Shown here in pieces: positions 1-10,744 of a DNA stretch of 64,000 bases (position 1 is the first letter of the stretch; every line of letters begins with the position of its first letter). The stretch is from Sorex araneus (Eukaryota; Chordata; Mammalia; Eulipotyphla; Soricidae). The position numbers and the translations under genes were made by a program. Where the stretch lies: assembly GCF_027595985.1 (NCBI RefSeq), contig NC_073308.1:18188005-18252004 (forward strand), in the 5' to 3' direction. The notes under the pieces are model-generated. The model was given only the letters and a program-made list of their open reading frames with translations, did no database searches and was not told where the DNA came from.

Positions 1-129
1 GGCTTTGATGACCCTTCAGTCTCAACAGAATCAAAGGCCTTCTTTAAATTGATGAATGTTAGAGTGGCATCATGTATTCTCACGAAATTTCAATGAGCTT
101 GGTCACTGTGTGGACATGGTCAATCATGC

Positions 130-834
130 TCAATCCTTTCGAAACCCGGCTTGCTTGCATGGTTGTCCCTCATCTAGTGTTCTGCCTATTTTATTCAGGA
201 TGACTCGAGTGAACAACTTGTAGACGACGGACAACAGGCAGATTGGGTGATAGTTGCCGATATTGTGGATGTCTCCCTTCTTGTACAACAGAAAGGTCCT
301 GCTGGTTTTCCATTGGGATGGAACCTTGCATACAGACAGGTAGTGTGTGAAGAGCTGAGCCACTGTATTGATGAGTACTGGCCGCAGATTCTTCAAGTGT
401 TCAGGTCTGACCTTGTTTGGACCGGGTGCTGTACGCTTCTTTAACAACAAAATGATGTGTCGGATTTTGGAAGGGAGGACGTTGGGAACGACATATCCAT
501 CCTGCGGAATTTGGTATGTGGGCAGGCGGAGATGGCTGTCGAAGAGATCCGAGTAGAAGTCGTAAATAATCCTCTCCATTGCCTTTCTGGAAGATGTGAT
601 AGATCCATCAGGACATCGGAGGGCAGTCATCTTGGTCTTGTAGTTGGTGAAGGACAGGCGAGTGTTGCAAATACCTTTCCCAGTTTCTGCTGCATCAGCC
701 AACACTACTGCTCTTCTTGCTTTGAAGTCTTCCTTTATCGCTTCTCTGCACAGCTTTGCGAGCTCGGACGTTAGCTTGTGATTGCCTGAGGCTCGTGCCA
801 AACAACGTTGGTGAATGAGCTTGAGAATTTCCAA
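130..834 (-). pseudogene. RTE reverse transcriptase fragment (N-terminal fingers region)
   Basis: This is an open frame of 234 codons in the RTE LINE. Its C-terminal half holds the conserved APGPNKVRPEHL block and the region LYKKGDIHNIGNYHPICLLS, where RTE proteins usually have an NYRPI motif; here Arg is replaced by His. The frame stops after AGFRKD because of a frameshift. The RT continues in other frames down to position 1 with a recognisable LKKAFDSVETE segment. No functional enzyme is expected. Confidence 0.8.
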
Positions 835-1004
835 GGACAGTCATCTGTTTGTGTCTTTCCCTCTCTTGGCATTGTTTGTGCAGTCATGGAGTTGTTGAAC
901 CAGTCGATTGTATTCCTCGTGGATGTTGTCAATGACGGCATCTTCCCACGTTGCCACAGTAGTGCCAAAGAGCTCCCAGTTGGTGGTCATTCTGGGAGTT
1001 CTCT

Positions 1005-1181
1005 CTTTTTTTTTTTTTTGCTTTTTGGGTCATACCTGGCAATGCACAGGGATTACTCCTGGCTCTGCACTCAGGAATTACCCCTGGCAGTGCTCAGGGG
1101 ACCATGTGGGATGCTGGGAATCGAACTCGGGTCGGCCACGTGCAAGGCATAAGCCCTACCTGCTGTGCTATTGCTCCAGCC
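1005..1181 (-). mobile_element. SOR-type SINE, short form, inserted in the RTE LINE
   Basis: The poly-T end is at 1005 and the tRNA-like head (TGTGCTATTGCTCCAGCC read on +) at the right. A B-box-like GGGTCGGCC...AATCGAACTC region is visible. It is flanked by a 13-bp target-site duplication (CTGGGAGTTCTCT) at 992-1004 and 1182-1194. It interrupts the endonuclease coding region, so it inserted after the LINE. Confidence 0.95.
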
Positions 1182-1304
1182 CTGGGAGTTCTCTTCTTAA
1201 ACTTAAACTTTGCTGACCTTTCTCCCCATCTGTGAAGTAGAATTTTGTAAGAAGGAGACGGTGGTCCAATCCCATTTGAAATTTTGGGACAACAGTGACA
1301 TCGG

Positions 1305-1925
1305 TCAGACAAGACCTTCGATTGAATATGATGTGGTCAATTTCATTGTGGAACTGTTCACCAGGAGACTCCCATGTCCAACGTTTAGATTCAGCCTTCT
1401 GGAACTGTGAGTTGCCATGGATGGTCTTGGCCGACATGATGAACTCAGACTCTCACCCTGTTCATTCCATTCTAGGCCATGTGTTCCAATGTGGAGTTCT
1501 TCAGGTGACCTTCTCGGTCCTATCTTGGCATTAAAATCACCAACAATGATCTTGTATAAGGTGTGGTCTTCTTTATAGAACTTCTCCAGCTCCATGTAGA
1601 ACTTCTCAATTTCTTCTTTATCATACTTGGACGTTGGTGCATAGACGACGAAGATAGAAACTGCCGGCAGTTAGCCACATCTATTCAAGTGTAATAGTCC
1701 GATTTGAGTTGTTAGGCATTTGAATGAATCAATGCTCATGGCCAAGTTTCTGTTGACAAGGACACGATGCCACCAATGCCTCTTGTCGCATGTTCCAAGG
1801 AACAGTTCTTCTCCAGTGTTGAAAATGGCGTGATGTGACTGATGCCTTCTCGTTTTGGTCAGACCAATGATGTCATACTTGATCTTCTGCTCTTGCAGCA
1901 TCAGGTCCTTGATGGATGCATCCAA
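1305..1925 (-). pseudogene. RTE apurinic endonuclease domain remnants
   Basis: Two broken frames encode pieces of an exonuclease III-like endonuclease. At 1925-1671 there is an N-terminal block with KYDIIGLTKTRRH, where active elements have a LTETR catalytic Glu, here read as Lys. At 1595-1518 there is the GDFNAKIG motif. The C-terminal block with NEIDHIIFNRR and GLDHRLL continues at 1437-1195. This domain nicks target DNA in LINE retrotransposition. Frames are broken between the blocks. Confidence 0.75.
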
Positions 1926-2054
1926 TGTATGTGCGTTGAAAGTACGGTCATTTTAGTCCTTCTTCATTTTGACAGTCTAGTTCATCCGTGAGATTTTATC
2001 AGCCTCATCCTTCTTAACACTGGCGTATTGGGGGCTCTTTTGGTGTCAGGCAAA

Positions 2055-2185
2055 TGAGTCCCATTCTTGTTACTGTTTTGGGCATATCGAATACTCTGAT
2101 GGTAGCTTGCCAGGCGCTGCTGCTGTGCGGGCAGGGTATTCTCGGTAGGTATTGCCGGGCTCTCTGAGAGGGATGGAGGCCTTTA
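2055..2185 (-). repeat. RTE leader segment shared with the long SOR SINE body
   Basis: On + this stretch reads GTTACTGTTTTGGGCATATC..., then GGTAGCTTGCCAGGC, then CCGGGCTCTCTGAGAGGGAT. The same ordered blocks make up the body of the long SINEs at 19446-19697 and 34645-34880. Here they lie just upstream of the LINE endonuclease and have no tRNA-like head. Confidence 0.7.
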
Positions 2186-2285
2186 GGGTGGCTTCCAATC
2201 GTCCTTACAGGTTCCCATGGTTCACACCATATTTGAACCCCATCAAATATGGTGAGAAAATTATGGAAAATGGGTATTAAATGTC

Positions 2286-2590
2286 TAATGGTGTCTGGAA
2301 AACGGCCTAGAGTGTGGTGGCAGCTGGGTAGTGGAGTTAGTGGAGGTTGGCCAGTGAGGTATTTATTTGGCTTGGGTAGGGTGGGGCATCCGGGTTTGAT
2401 CCCTGGGGCGCCAGAGATTGTAGGAGGCAGACAGAAGATCTTGTTTCCGGGACTCGTTGAGTCTGGTGTCCAAGGTCGCAAAGTTCTGTTTTATCTGGTT
2501 CTGTGGGGCTTCACTCATGCATGAGTTTGGCCCGAGTGTATGAAAAGCGGCCTGGAGCGTGGCAGTGGCTGGGTAGTGGAGATGTCTCCA
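2286..2590 (-). repeat. Duplicated block in the RTE 5' leader
   Basis: A segment of roughly 50 bp beginning GTGTCTGGAAAACGGCCTAG (about 2290-2345) recurs in diverged form at about 2536-2585 (GTGTATGAAAAGCGGCCTGG), both followed by GCTGGGTAGTGGAG. They look like leader monomers of the LINE. It could also be a separate repeat next to it. Confidence 0.45.
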
Positions 2591-4245
2591 CACATCTTCC
2601 TAAATAACTACACTTACTACCTGTTCCACACAGAACAGAATATTCCTCCCTGTAGAACTCTATTCCAGTTTTCAAAGAAAAATAAAACTTCCTGTATAAT
2701 TTCCACATTGCTAAATTTCTTGACCCTGCTTTGTAAAAGAAGAGCAGAATCATATCACAGGATTTATAAAATTATCCAGCCCTTCTCAGCCCTTCCCAGT
2801 CCCTCCCATTTGCAGGAGATATCTCATTTACTGAAATGGATGTCTGTGGTTGGGAAAATGAGGCAACTTTAAGGACTCCTTTTCTGCCATGAAAATTGTC
2901 CTTTATGATAAAATAACTTCTTTGCAGAACTGAAGACTCTTTGCCATTACCACAGTGGCCAAAGGGATTCATTAAAAAGCCAGCCTGGTATTCTAGAGGC
3001 TCCCATAGCTGAAAGGAGGAGAGAAGAAAAGATAAACCAGCAGCAATTCTTTGGCTTCTCCTGTAAGTCTTATTTTCCACTTCCTCATGTTTTCTTCCAT
3101 TTTCTTTTGGATTCACCACTGGATAGACAACAGACACATTTTTCAAAAAAGCAGAAATGAAGTTTTTCCAATGATGTAACTCTACCTATGTTGTTCTAAT
3201 GCTAGGTGCATTAGAATCTGGGAAAGTGGGTATTTGATTTAATGCAGGCCATCTTAGCTGGTCACTTATTAAGTGACTGTTGGCAAGGAAATCTATTCAT
3301 TTATACAACAATTAACAAATTGACAACCCACTGTGAGCTGAAATGAGAGCTCCAACCATGAAGTAACAGACATGGGACTTCCACTTAAGAAATGTCATTC
3401 CACTTTGCAAACTTACTCAGTTTCTCCCCATGAATCTGGGACTAATTAGAAAGCCTGATTCAGGGAGTAAGTGTGAAGCAGAGAGAAGATTCTCATGGAG
3501 GAATGTTGAAGTTCAATAATAAAGACAATTATTTCATTTAAATTGTTCAGGTTAAAAATGGTTTATACTTACATTTGTAAGCTTTAACCTTATGTAATGC
3601 TTTTGTTTATTGGATATCTGATAGACATGTACTATGTAGTTATAAGCACAAATATAAACTCAATGAGTCACCTCCTCAACTGCTCTTCCTCCTTCAATTT
3701 TATAGTATGTTGAACAGACACAAAACCTTGTGTGAATGAATTCTATTCATCTTTGTACTCTTCTCCTTTTACCTAACACAATTTCTGGATTAACAGAAGG
3801 TGAATGGTATTTATTTGTTTTAAAATGCTGTCAGTTAATAGAGAAAAAACAGAAGGAAGAAAAGATAAACACCATGTCTAACTCAACTGCCCAGAACTGG
3901 TTGTCCATTATGACTTATTGCCAGGGATCAGCTGCAAGAAGCAAAGATCTTAAATCTGTAGGCTCAACTGTGCCCAGGTTTTAACACAATCCTAACCAAG
4001 CTATTAGCATGTAACAGGCTACAGGGACATTAGCAGGGCCCCCCTTCCTATGAGAACTTTAACATTTGCATGACAAGTGGGAGGAGTTACAAGGGACATA
4101 GCTTTTCCTTCTTGAAAATGACATAATGAGGGCTGAAAATAGGGACAAGATGGACCATTTGTGGAATCATAAGAAAGACCTCTTGTCTGTGCATATGCAT
4201 AGGCGGAAAGTGGTCCAAGGTAAGGGAGAGGTAGGGACTAGGAAA
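2586..4245. other. Intergenic, no recognised feature
   Basis: This is AT-rich DNA with only short, incoherent reading frames. I see no gene, RNA or clear repeat. The frame at 3736-3984 has no recognisable family and no coding context. Confidence 0.5.
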
Positions 4246-4247
4246 CA

Positions 4248-4362
4248 GACTTTTTCAACCTTGGCACTACTGACATGTGGGATCAGGTAATTATTTGTGA
4301 TAAGGATATGTGCTTTGTAGGATGTTTAGCAGTTGATAATGAGCTGCCAGTAGCACAACCTA
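4248..4362 (-). mobile_element. MER5A-like hAT (Charlie) DNA transposon fragment
   Basis: The stretch TTTTCAACCTTGGCACTACT...GGATGTTTAGCAG...GCCAGTAGCA matches, in order, the end of the eutherian MER5A consensus in reverse orientation. It is an old, immobile fossil. The match is from memory of the consensus, and the right boundary is approximate. Confidence 0.65.
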
Positions 4363-4574
4363 GCTTGAGAAGCCTAAATGACAATGATGTAATCTGGAGC
4401 AAGGCAGTGGCAGTAGTGTGGGAAGGAGAGAATAGATTCATTGGGAAGAAGGCTTCTGGTATCGATTATATGACCATGTTTCTTTCTAATGGTGATTTTC
4501 ACTGTTCTATTGGATCCAGACTCAAAGCCTGGAAAAGAATATGAAATATAGGGTTTCCAGTTATTTTTAATTGT

Positions 4575-4750
4575 TTTGGGGTTTTGCTTTGATTTTTTTG
4601 TTTTGGACCATACCTGGAGGTGTTCAGGGGCACACCTGACCTAGCTTGGGGTCACTTGTAGTACTGAGGGACCATTTAGTCCAGAGGACAAACCAAACCA
4701 GCCTCTTGCATAAAAATTGTTTAGCCATTGAGTTACCTTTCTGACCCCAG
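4575..4750 (-). mobile_element. Degraded SOR-type SINE
   Basis: It begins with TTTTGTTTTGGACCATACCTGG and GGTGTTCAGGGGCACACC, and ends with a weak CCATTGAGTTACCTTTCTGACCCC head. It is highly diverged, so an old insertion. Confidence 0.65.
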
Positions 4751-5434
4751 GGCTTCCTGTTATGACAGCCAATTTCAACTGGTTCTAATTTCCAATTCAG
4801 GAGCTTTCATTGCTAATCCTTACTGGTTATCATAGTTTATAACTGCATATTTGTTAAGCTTGACTTTGAAATTGTCTGTGATATGAAGGACATAGTTTGC
4901 ATTTCCTCTTGAACCTCACAAGCCTTTTAAAATTATCTGGTTGTTTTTCTTGGGAACAGAATTCCCAGAGGCTTGTTAAAGCAGTTCCCATCCTTCTATC
5001 AATCTTCATTTTTAAGGAAAAGTCAGAGGAATTCCAAGTTTAGAGGAAGAAATAACATGGCTTAGTGTTCCACAGCCTGTGAATCTGTTGAAGTCAACAG
5101 CCTGGTCTCTGGTTATCTTGCAGAAAAATCCACAACAGTCAGAACATATTGATTACCCTAGTTAGAGGATTTCAGGAATCAACTCATTATACCCACCCTC
5201 ACATGCTACTTCACCTTTTCCATCAGTGAGACAAGGAACAAAGGGTCAATGCTTCCCTGAAACTTCCATCTGCTAATTAGAGAGACCCTTTATGAGGTGA
5301 GGCTGAATATAAGTGGGTCATTACTGAATTCCAGTAAAAATTAAAAATAGACTATTTCACTGTTGTTGGTTTACTATAGGTGGGAAAGATCATCAATGGC
5401 TTCAAAGAGTTGCAAGAATCAGTGATTAGTTTCA

Positions 5435-5922
<488 letters not shown>

Positions 5923-5925
5923 TCT

Positions 5926-6066
5926 TTTGGCATTTTTTGTATCACACCCAGCAACACTCAGGGGATACTCCTGGCTCTGCACTGAGGAATCATTCCTGGT
6001 GGTGCTTGGAGGACCATATGAGATAACAGGGATTGAACCTCCCTACCATACTGTCACTTCAGCCCC
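5926..6066 (-). mobile_element. SOR-type SINE with microsatellite tail
   Basis: TTTTGGCATTTTTTGTATCA, then ACTCAGGGGATACTCCTGGC and CTGTCACTTCAGCCCC follow the SINE consensus in reverse. Its tail has become, or seeded, the 490-bp pyrimidine tract to the left. Confidence 0.85.
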
Positions 6067-6317
6067 AGTGATGAGTTTCTAAGGGTGAGATTTGGGCTCC
6101 AATGAGTCTCCTACCATCCCTCAAAGGAGAGGTCCTTATTGTGTGGGTCGCCATTTTCCACCTGCTTCTGATTTACTGCATTTTGAAGACCTAGTTTTAG
6201 AGTTGTGACCATATTCATGGCTTAGTCCAGGAAATGATACTGACAATGACAGAGAGCTCTTTCCTTCAGAAATGGCATCAAGTTTTCTTAAAAGAAAAAG
6301 TGTTCCAGGAATAATTT

Positions 6318-6500
6318 AAACAGAGAGATAGTACAGAAGTTAAAGCACATACCTTACATGGGACTAACCTACTTAAACCCCTGGCACCACATGGTCCCAA
6401 AGCATCACTGGGTGTAACCATGGGGCCACCAAGCACTACTGGGGTGAGCAGATAATCCTTGGCACTGCAGGACCTCAGCAAGCCTTACATCCTTGCACTC
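6318..6500 (+). mobile_element. Degraded SOR-type SINE
   Basis: The head reads ACAGAGAGATAGTACAGAAG, followed by CCTTACATGGGACTAACC and GGCACCACATGGTCCC. The 3' half is scrambled. Diverged copy, boundaries approximate. Confidence 0.6.
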
Positions 6501-7049
6501 TTGCATTGACCTGGAAGCCCAGTTGGCCAATCATGAGCAGGGAAAGACTGGGGTTCCTGAGCACTTTTTAGGAGACTCTCTCCACCCCATCCCCTAAGGA
6601 TCTGTGAGTACAGATGCAGAGCAATAAAACAAGCCATGTCCATTTCAACCCTGTGCCAAATGTCCGAATAAGACTCACATCCAGACTCAAATTACTGAAC
6701 TAATCCTTGTTTTATGGAGATACTTCTTAATTTGGAGATGAAACTGGCTTTTCACATATATGCCAGCATTTTACATCCATTGTTCCTCTCTCTTGTGCAA
6801 TGACAAGTCTGCACTGCAATAAATCTGATGAAGTTAAAGCCCAGTGTTATCTACATTGCATTGTAAGAAAACCAAATTTCCTTTTTCTTTCACAAGAATG
6901 AGCACATTTAAAATGTCACAATGAACAAAGCCTAAAAGAAAATTAGAAAAGCAAGCGGGAAATGTACTGCAGCTTAATTGAAAGATTTTGCTGTAATAAC
7001 GGTCATGTTCCATTTGTTGTGATAAGTAGTATTTATTAGAAATGCAACT

Positions 7050-7310
7050 ATCTCCATTTAAAAATTAATTTTAATTATAATTTTGGCAATATGGCTATAC
7101 TAACTTAAGTTTATAATACTGATGTACAAAGGAACTGCACACCACTACCACTGAAGTATCCATGTCCCTCCACCACTGTCCTTCTGTCCCTTTTGGTCCC
7201 ATCTTCCTTCTCCCAATGCCTGCACTGTTTGTTGATTGACAGACATGGTTTGGGTGCGAAGTCACCTCACTTTAACACCACCAAAGTGCTTTAGACCCAC
7301 TACCACTTTT
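7050..7310 (-). mobile_element. Probable old L1 3' UTR fragment
   Basis: TAAGTTTATAATACTGATGT and the CCACCACTGTCC stretch resemble the reverse of older shrew L1 3' ends seen elsewhere in the window. Weakly supported. Confidence 0.35.
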
Positions 7311-7694
7311 TAAAAGGAAAATTCTCTCTAGCAATATCACAACCACTCTTGTAGTAGGCAACTTCAAGAAACTGAGAGGTTAATGTTTCAGTAGATCCTG
7401 AAAGGTTGACCTCACTGACCAGGGGACAGAATCACTGGGAGGTAGCAGCAGAAATACTGGACAGATCCCCATCATGTGACCTGGGGCATAGTGGTCTCAA
7501 CCAACAAGTCTCAAGAGTTAGGCAGGCATTGAAAATTTACAGTTTAAATAAACAAAATCCACAACTTTGCAAGATTTCTCTTTAAGTCGTCATGACTTCA
7601 TACAGTCATGAGAGACAAGAGAAAACGTAGTTCTCTTGCCAAAAAGACAAACCTGTTTTATTTTTTTGTGATCTAGTTCCTTAATCTCTTTTTC

Positions 7695-7880
7695 TTTTTT
7701 TTTTTTTTTTTTTTTTTGCTTTTTGGGTCACACCCAGCGATGCTCAGGGGTTACTCCTGGCTTTGCACTCAGGAATTACTCCTGGCGGTGCTTGGGGGAC
7801 CATATGGGATGCCGGGGATCGAACCCGGGTCGGCCGCATGCAAGGCAAACGCCCTACCCGCTGTGCTATCGCTCCGGCCC
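7695..7880 (-). mobile_element. SOR-type SINE, young short form
   Basis: Nearly consensus copy: long T tract, GGTCACACCCAGCGATGCTC, and a head ending GCTGTGCTATCGCTCCGGCCC. The flanking direct repeat CTCTTTTTC is at 7686-7694 and 7881-7889. Intact A- and B-box-like segments make it one of the youngest copies here. Confidence 0.95.
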
Positions 7881-7889
7881 CTCTTTTTC

Positions 7890-8394
7890 AAATTGAGATA
7901 CTCTTCATGTCCTTTTTTTTTTTTTTTGTGGAGGGGGGACATCCAGTTTGTTTTTTTACTTTCTGAAGATAGAAACATTTTTTCAAACCACTAGGCAGCA
8001 AACATCCTGATCATGAATGAAAGGCTTGACAAAGCTCTCTGTTGTCTAAACTTTAAGTTTGTTGTTATTATTCATCTATGAATCAGATATTCAGAAGCTA
8101 GAAGTCCTGTGTTTAGACAAAGCTGCCTGAAGTCTGAATGGTACATTGTGCTTCATGCTGAGCCCATATTTTGATCCCAATAAGTGTAACCAATACCAAT
8201 AAATTCAGTAAAATCTGTAGGGTGACAGCATCCATCCTCTGGGTTTTCCATCCCTTTCAGATACTGAGGGTAAGGATACTTCTGTGCTGGCAGTGGAGTT
8301 GTGAAAAGTAGAAAATCTAACAACAGGAAACCTCCTGGCATGATCTTGGGCAGTAGGAAACACAGCTTGAGCCAATTATATTTAAATATAAACA
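7890..8394. other. Intergenic, no recognised feature
   Basis: A poly-T run and unremarkable DNA. The frame at 8153-8395 on the minus strand has no recognisable family. Confidence 0.45.
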
Positions 8395-8409
8395 AAAATT
8401 GCTTTCTTT

Positions 8410-9682
8410 TTTAAAATTTAAGTTATTTATTTTATTGAATCACCATGTGGAAAGTTACAAAGTTCTCAGGCTTATGTCTCAGTTATACAATACTCAAACA
8501 CCCATCCCTTCACCAGTGCACATATTCCACCACCAAAATCCCCAGTATATCTCCCACCCCTGCCCCCCCACCCCCACCTGCGTAACTGATGAATTTCACT
8601 TCATTTTCTCTTTACCTTGATTACATTCCATATTTCAACACAAAACTCACTATTGTTGTTGGAGTTTCACCCCAAAAAAGACAGCCCTACTGCCAAGGAA
8701 GCATTTGATAATTTGTTTTCCATTGCTCAGAATGAAAAGATATGAAGTCCCGGCTGTTCCAAGTACACAACTCTTTTTTTTTCTCCTTCCCATGCCATCA
8801 AGTTTGTGCCTGCTTAATAGTCTTCATAATATGGCAGGTGCCACGCTACTTCTCCCCGAAAAGGGGGAAAAAAAAACGAGAAAGAAGGATATTTCCTCTA
8901 CTCAGCTGGCGTGGGGCTATGGCTTAGTTCACAGTCCAGAGACATGGCTGCAAGCAGTTTCTGGGACCAAAAGTGGTCTAGTTGGCCTCCGGATCCTGCA
9001 TCAAAGCGGCCGCACAAAAGTGTGGCTACCCGGGTCGAATCTTGGTGGAGTGCGCACTGGTATCGTCCCTGGCCCGAGACTGCCCAAGCATCCCGCTGTT
9101 CCAAGTACATAATTTTTTTCTTTCTTTTTTCTTTTTTCTCCTTCCCGTGCCACCAAGTTTGTACCTGCTTAATAGACCTCATAATTAGTGGACGCCACCC
9201 TGCTTCTCCCCAAAAAGGGAAAAAAACCGAGAAAGAAGGATATTTCCTCTCCTCGGCCGGCGTGGGACTATGGCTTAGTTCACAGTCTAGAGACATGGCT
9301 GCTACTTTGATTACCTTCAATATTTCAACAAAAAACTCACTATTATTGTTTGGAGTTTCCCCCCAAAGTCAGACCTGCTAAAAAGGAACCGTTTCACATT
9401 GCTGACAATTAAGAGATATTAGGTCTGTCGCGGCCGCATGGTTTTGGATTTCTGTATAAAGTCCAGGGAAAATTTTGCCAGAAATTGCATCACTGCAAGC
9501 TTTTACTTCCGTTTTGTGGTGCTCATAAGATGGAAAAGCCTGGAGAGAGAAACCCTATTCCCCTGGTGCCGCATGGGGCAGTGGCTCAGTTCACAGTCTA
9601 GAGGCATTTCTGCGAGCTGCTGGTGTCCAAAGTAGTTCAGTTGGCCTCTGGGATCATGCTCGTGCAGCAGTGGAAAGGCCCC
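8410..9682 (-). mobile_element. Composite L1-tailed retroelement, copy 1 (full length)
   Basis: A 15-bp target-site duplication (AAAATTGCTTTCTTT) at 8395-8409 and 9683-9697 bounds a 1.27-kb element in reverse orientation. Its 3' part (8410 to about 8700) is shared with local L1 3' ends (TTATTGAATCACCATG..., CACCCATCCCTTCACC...). Its 5' terminus, read on minus, is GGGGCCTTTCCA. Inside is a tandem duplication: about 8747-8951 recurs at about 9090-9302, with GGCTTAGTTCACAGTC and GAGACATGGCTGC in both. A second partial L1-tail-like segment lies at 9303-9420. No long ORF, so non-autonomous. Confidence 0.75.
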
Positions 9683-9697
9683 AAAATTGCTTTCTTT

Positions 9698-10555
9698 GTA
9701 TGCACCTTTTATGAAATTATTTCAGTGAAAACTCATTCATTTTATTATTAACACTTCTTTTACTTTTAAGAACACGGAAATAGAAATTTTATGTCAGTTG
9801 GGAAAGTACTACCATATTAAATTTGTGTATTCTTTAAAAATTACACTCATTTATTAATGGACATGCCAGGCTTGGTGTACCTGACATCAGTAGGATACTA
9901 TATTGTATCATGGATGTAAGGAGAGATGCCCAGCACTTTGATGAACATAAAGCATGTAGTCATGATGGTACAGATTTCATAGAGCATCATGTTGCCAAAT
10001 GGGGTTACTTAGTAACAAGAATCTCTCATGACCAAGCAAGAAAAATGGCAGATGGACAATGAGTGCTGACTCAACTCAGGATAGGCAACTGCCAATCCTT
10101 TCCTCCCCAGTCCTTGCCAGGAGAGGCAGTAAGTGCTAGGGACTACAGGTAGGAGATAATGGGTGTTGGGTTGAGGACTGTGACCTCTACTTGTTTGAGT
10201 CTCCTGGACCTCAGCCTTAGCTCTCATCTGTGGAAGCACCATTATCTCTCAGAGTCATCTCTCGACTCCCAGTGTTGAGTGCCCACACACCCCGTATCTC
10301 GAGCCCTGGCCTCTTTATTGAGATCCAACCACCTACTCAATATTTTCACCTACACATCAAGGTAAATAAAAAGAACTGATTTCTCTCACAAAACTGGTCA
10401 TCTCCAGAGATCTTCTTTGGGAAAAATCTGCCCCGCATCCCACCATCTAAACTGTGAGGTCAAAAATCTAGGCATGATATTTTATTCTTTTTTTCCTCAC
10501 CTTTTATATACAAACTACTGACAACTGCTTATTTCGATGTCATAAATATAAGGTT
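9698..10555. other. Intergenic, no recognised feature
   Basis: Mixed-composition DNA without a coherent frame. The minus-strand frame at 10009-10242 shows no family motif. Confidence 0.45.
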
Positions 10556-10557
10556 AA

Positions 10558-10740
10558 GAGTAAGGGAGATCAGGGATTAAGGTGCTTGCTTTGCATATGG
10601 CCTACCCAAGTTTGATGCCCAACACATATGATCCCTGAACACCTCTAGGAGTGACCTCTGAATATAGATCCAGGAATAAGCCTGAGCACTATTGGATATG
10701 ACCCCCAAACCAAATAAAATAAAATGAAAATGTAAAAATA
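10558..10740 (+). mobile_element. SOR-type SINE, diverged
   Basis: GGGAGATCAGGGATTAAGG head, TTGCTTTGCATATGGCC, then GGAGTGACCTCTGAATATAG and GAGCACTATTGGATATGACC, followed by an A-rich AATAAAAT tail. Confidence 0.75.
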
Positions 10741-10744
10741 TAAT

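Larger units (their letters stand above)
1..2585 (-). mobile_element. RTE-clade (BovB-like) LINE, 5' half, decayed
   Basis: Read on the minus strand, this is a non-LTR retrotransposon. A leader of about 640 bp (2585 to about 1950) is followed by an APE-type endonuclease: pieces at 1925-1671, 1595-1305 and 1437-1195, with the GDFNAKIG motif near 1541-1518 and a DHRL motif close to the SINE insertion. The start of the reverse transcriptase follows (834-130, then frameshifted to 1), with APGPNKVRPEHLKNL and an LLSVVYKLFTRVI stretch typical of RTE elements. Motif A (LTFINLKKAFDSV) is readable near positions 65-25 after frameshifts. The YADD region and 3' end lie outside the window. Frameshifts, stops and a nested SINE (1005-1181) show the copy is dead. 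The clade is recognised from protein motifs. The outer 5' limit near 2585 is inferred. Confidence 0.85.

Noticed and set aside
3736-3984. 82-codon frame
   Set aside because: No homology recognised, no splice or promoter context; left as non-coding.
7695-7880. tRNA gene call on the SINE head
   Set aside because: A- and B-box-like segments belong to the SINE promoter; the sequence does not close into a cloverleaf with an intact acceptor stem by eye and is repeated dozens of times with tails.
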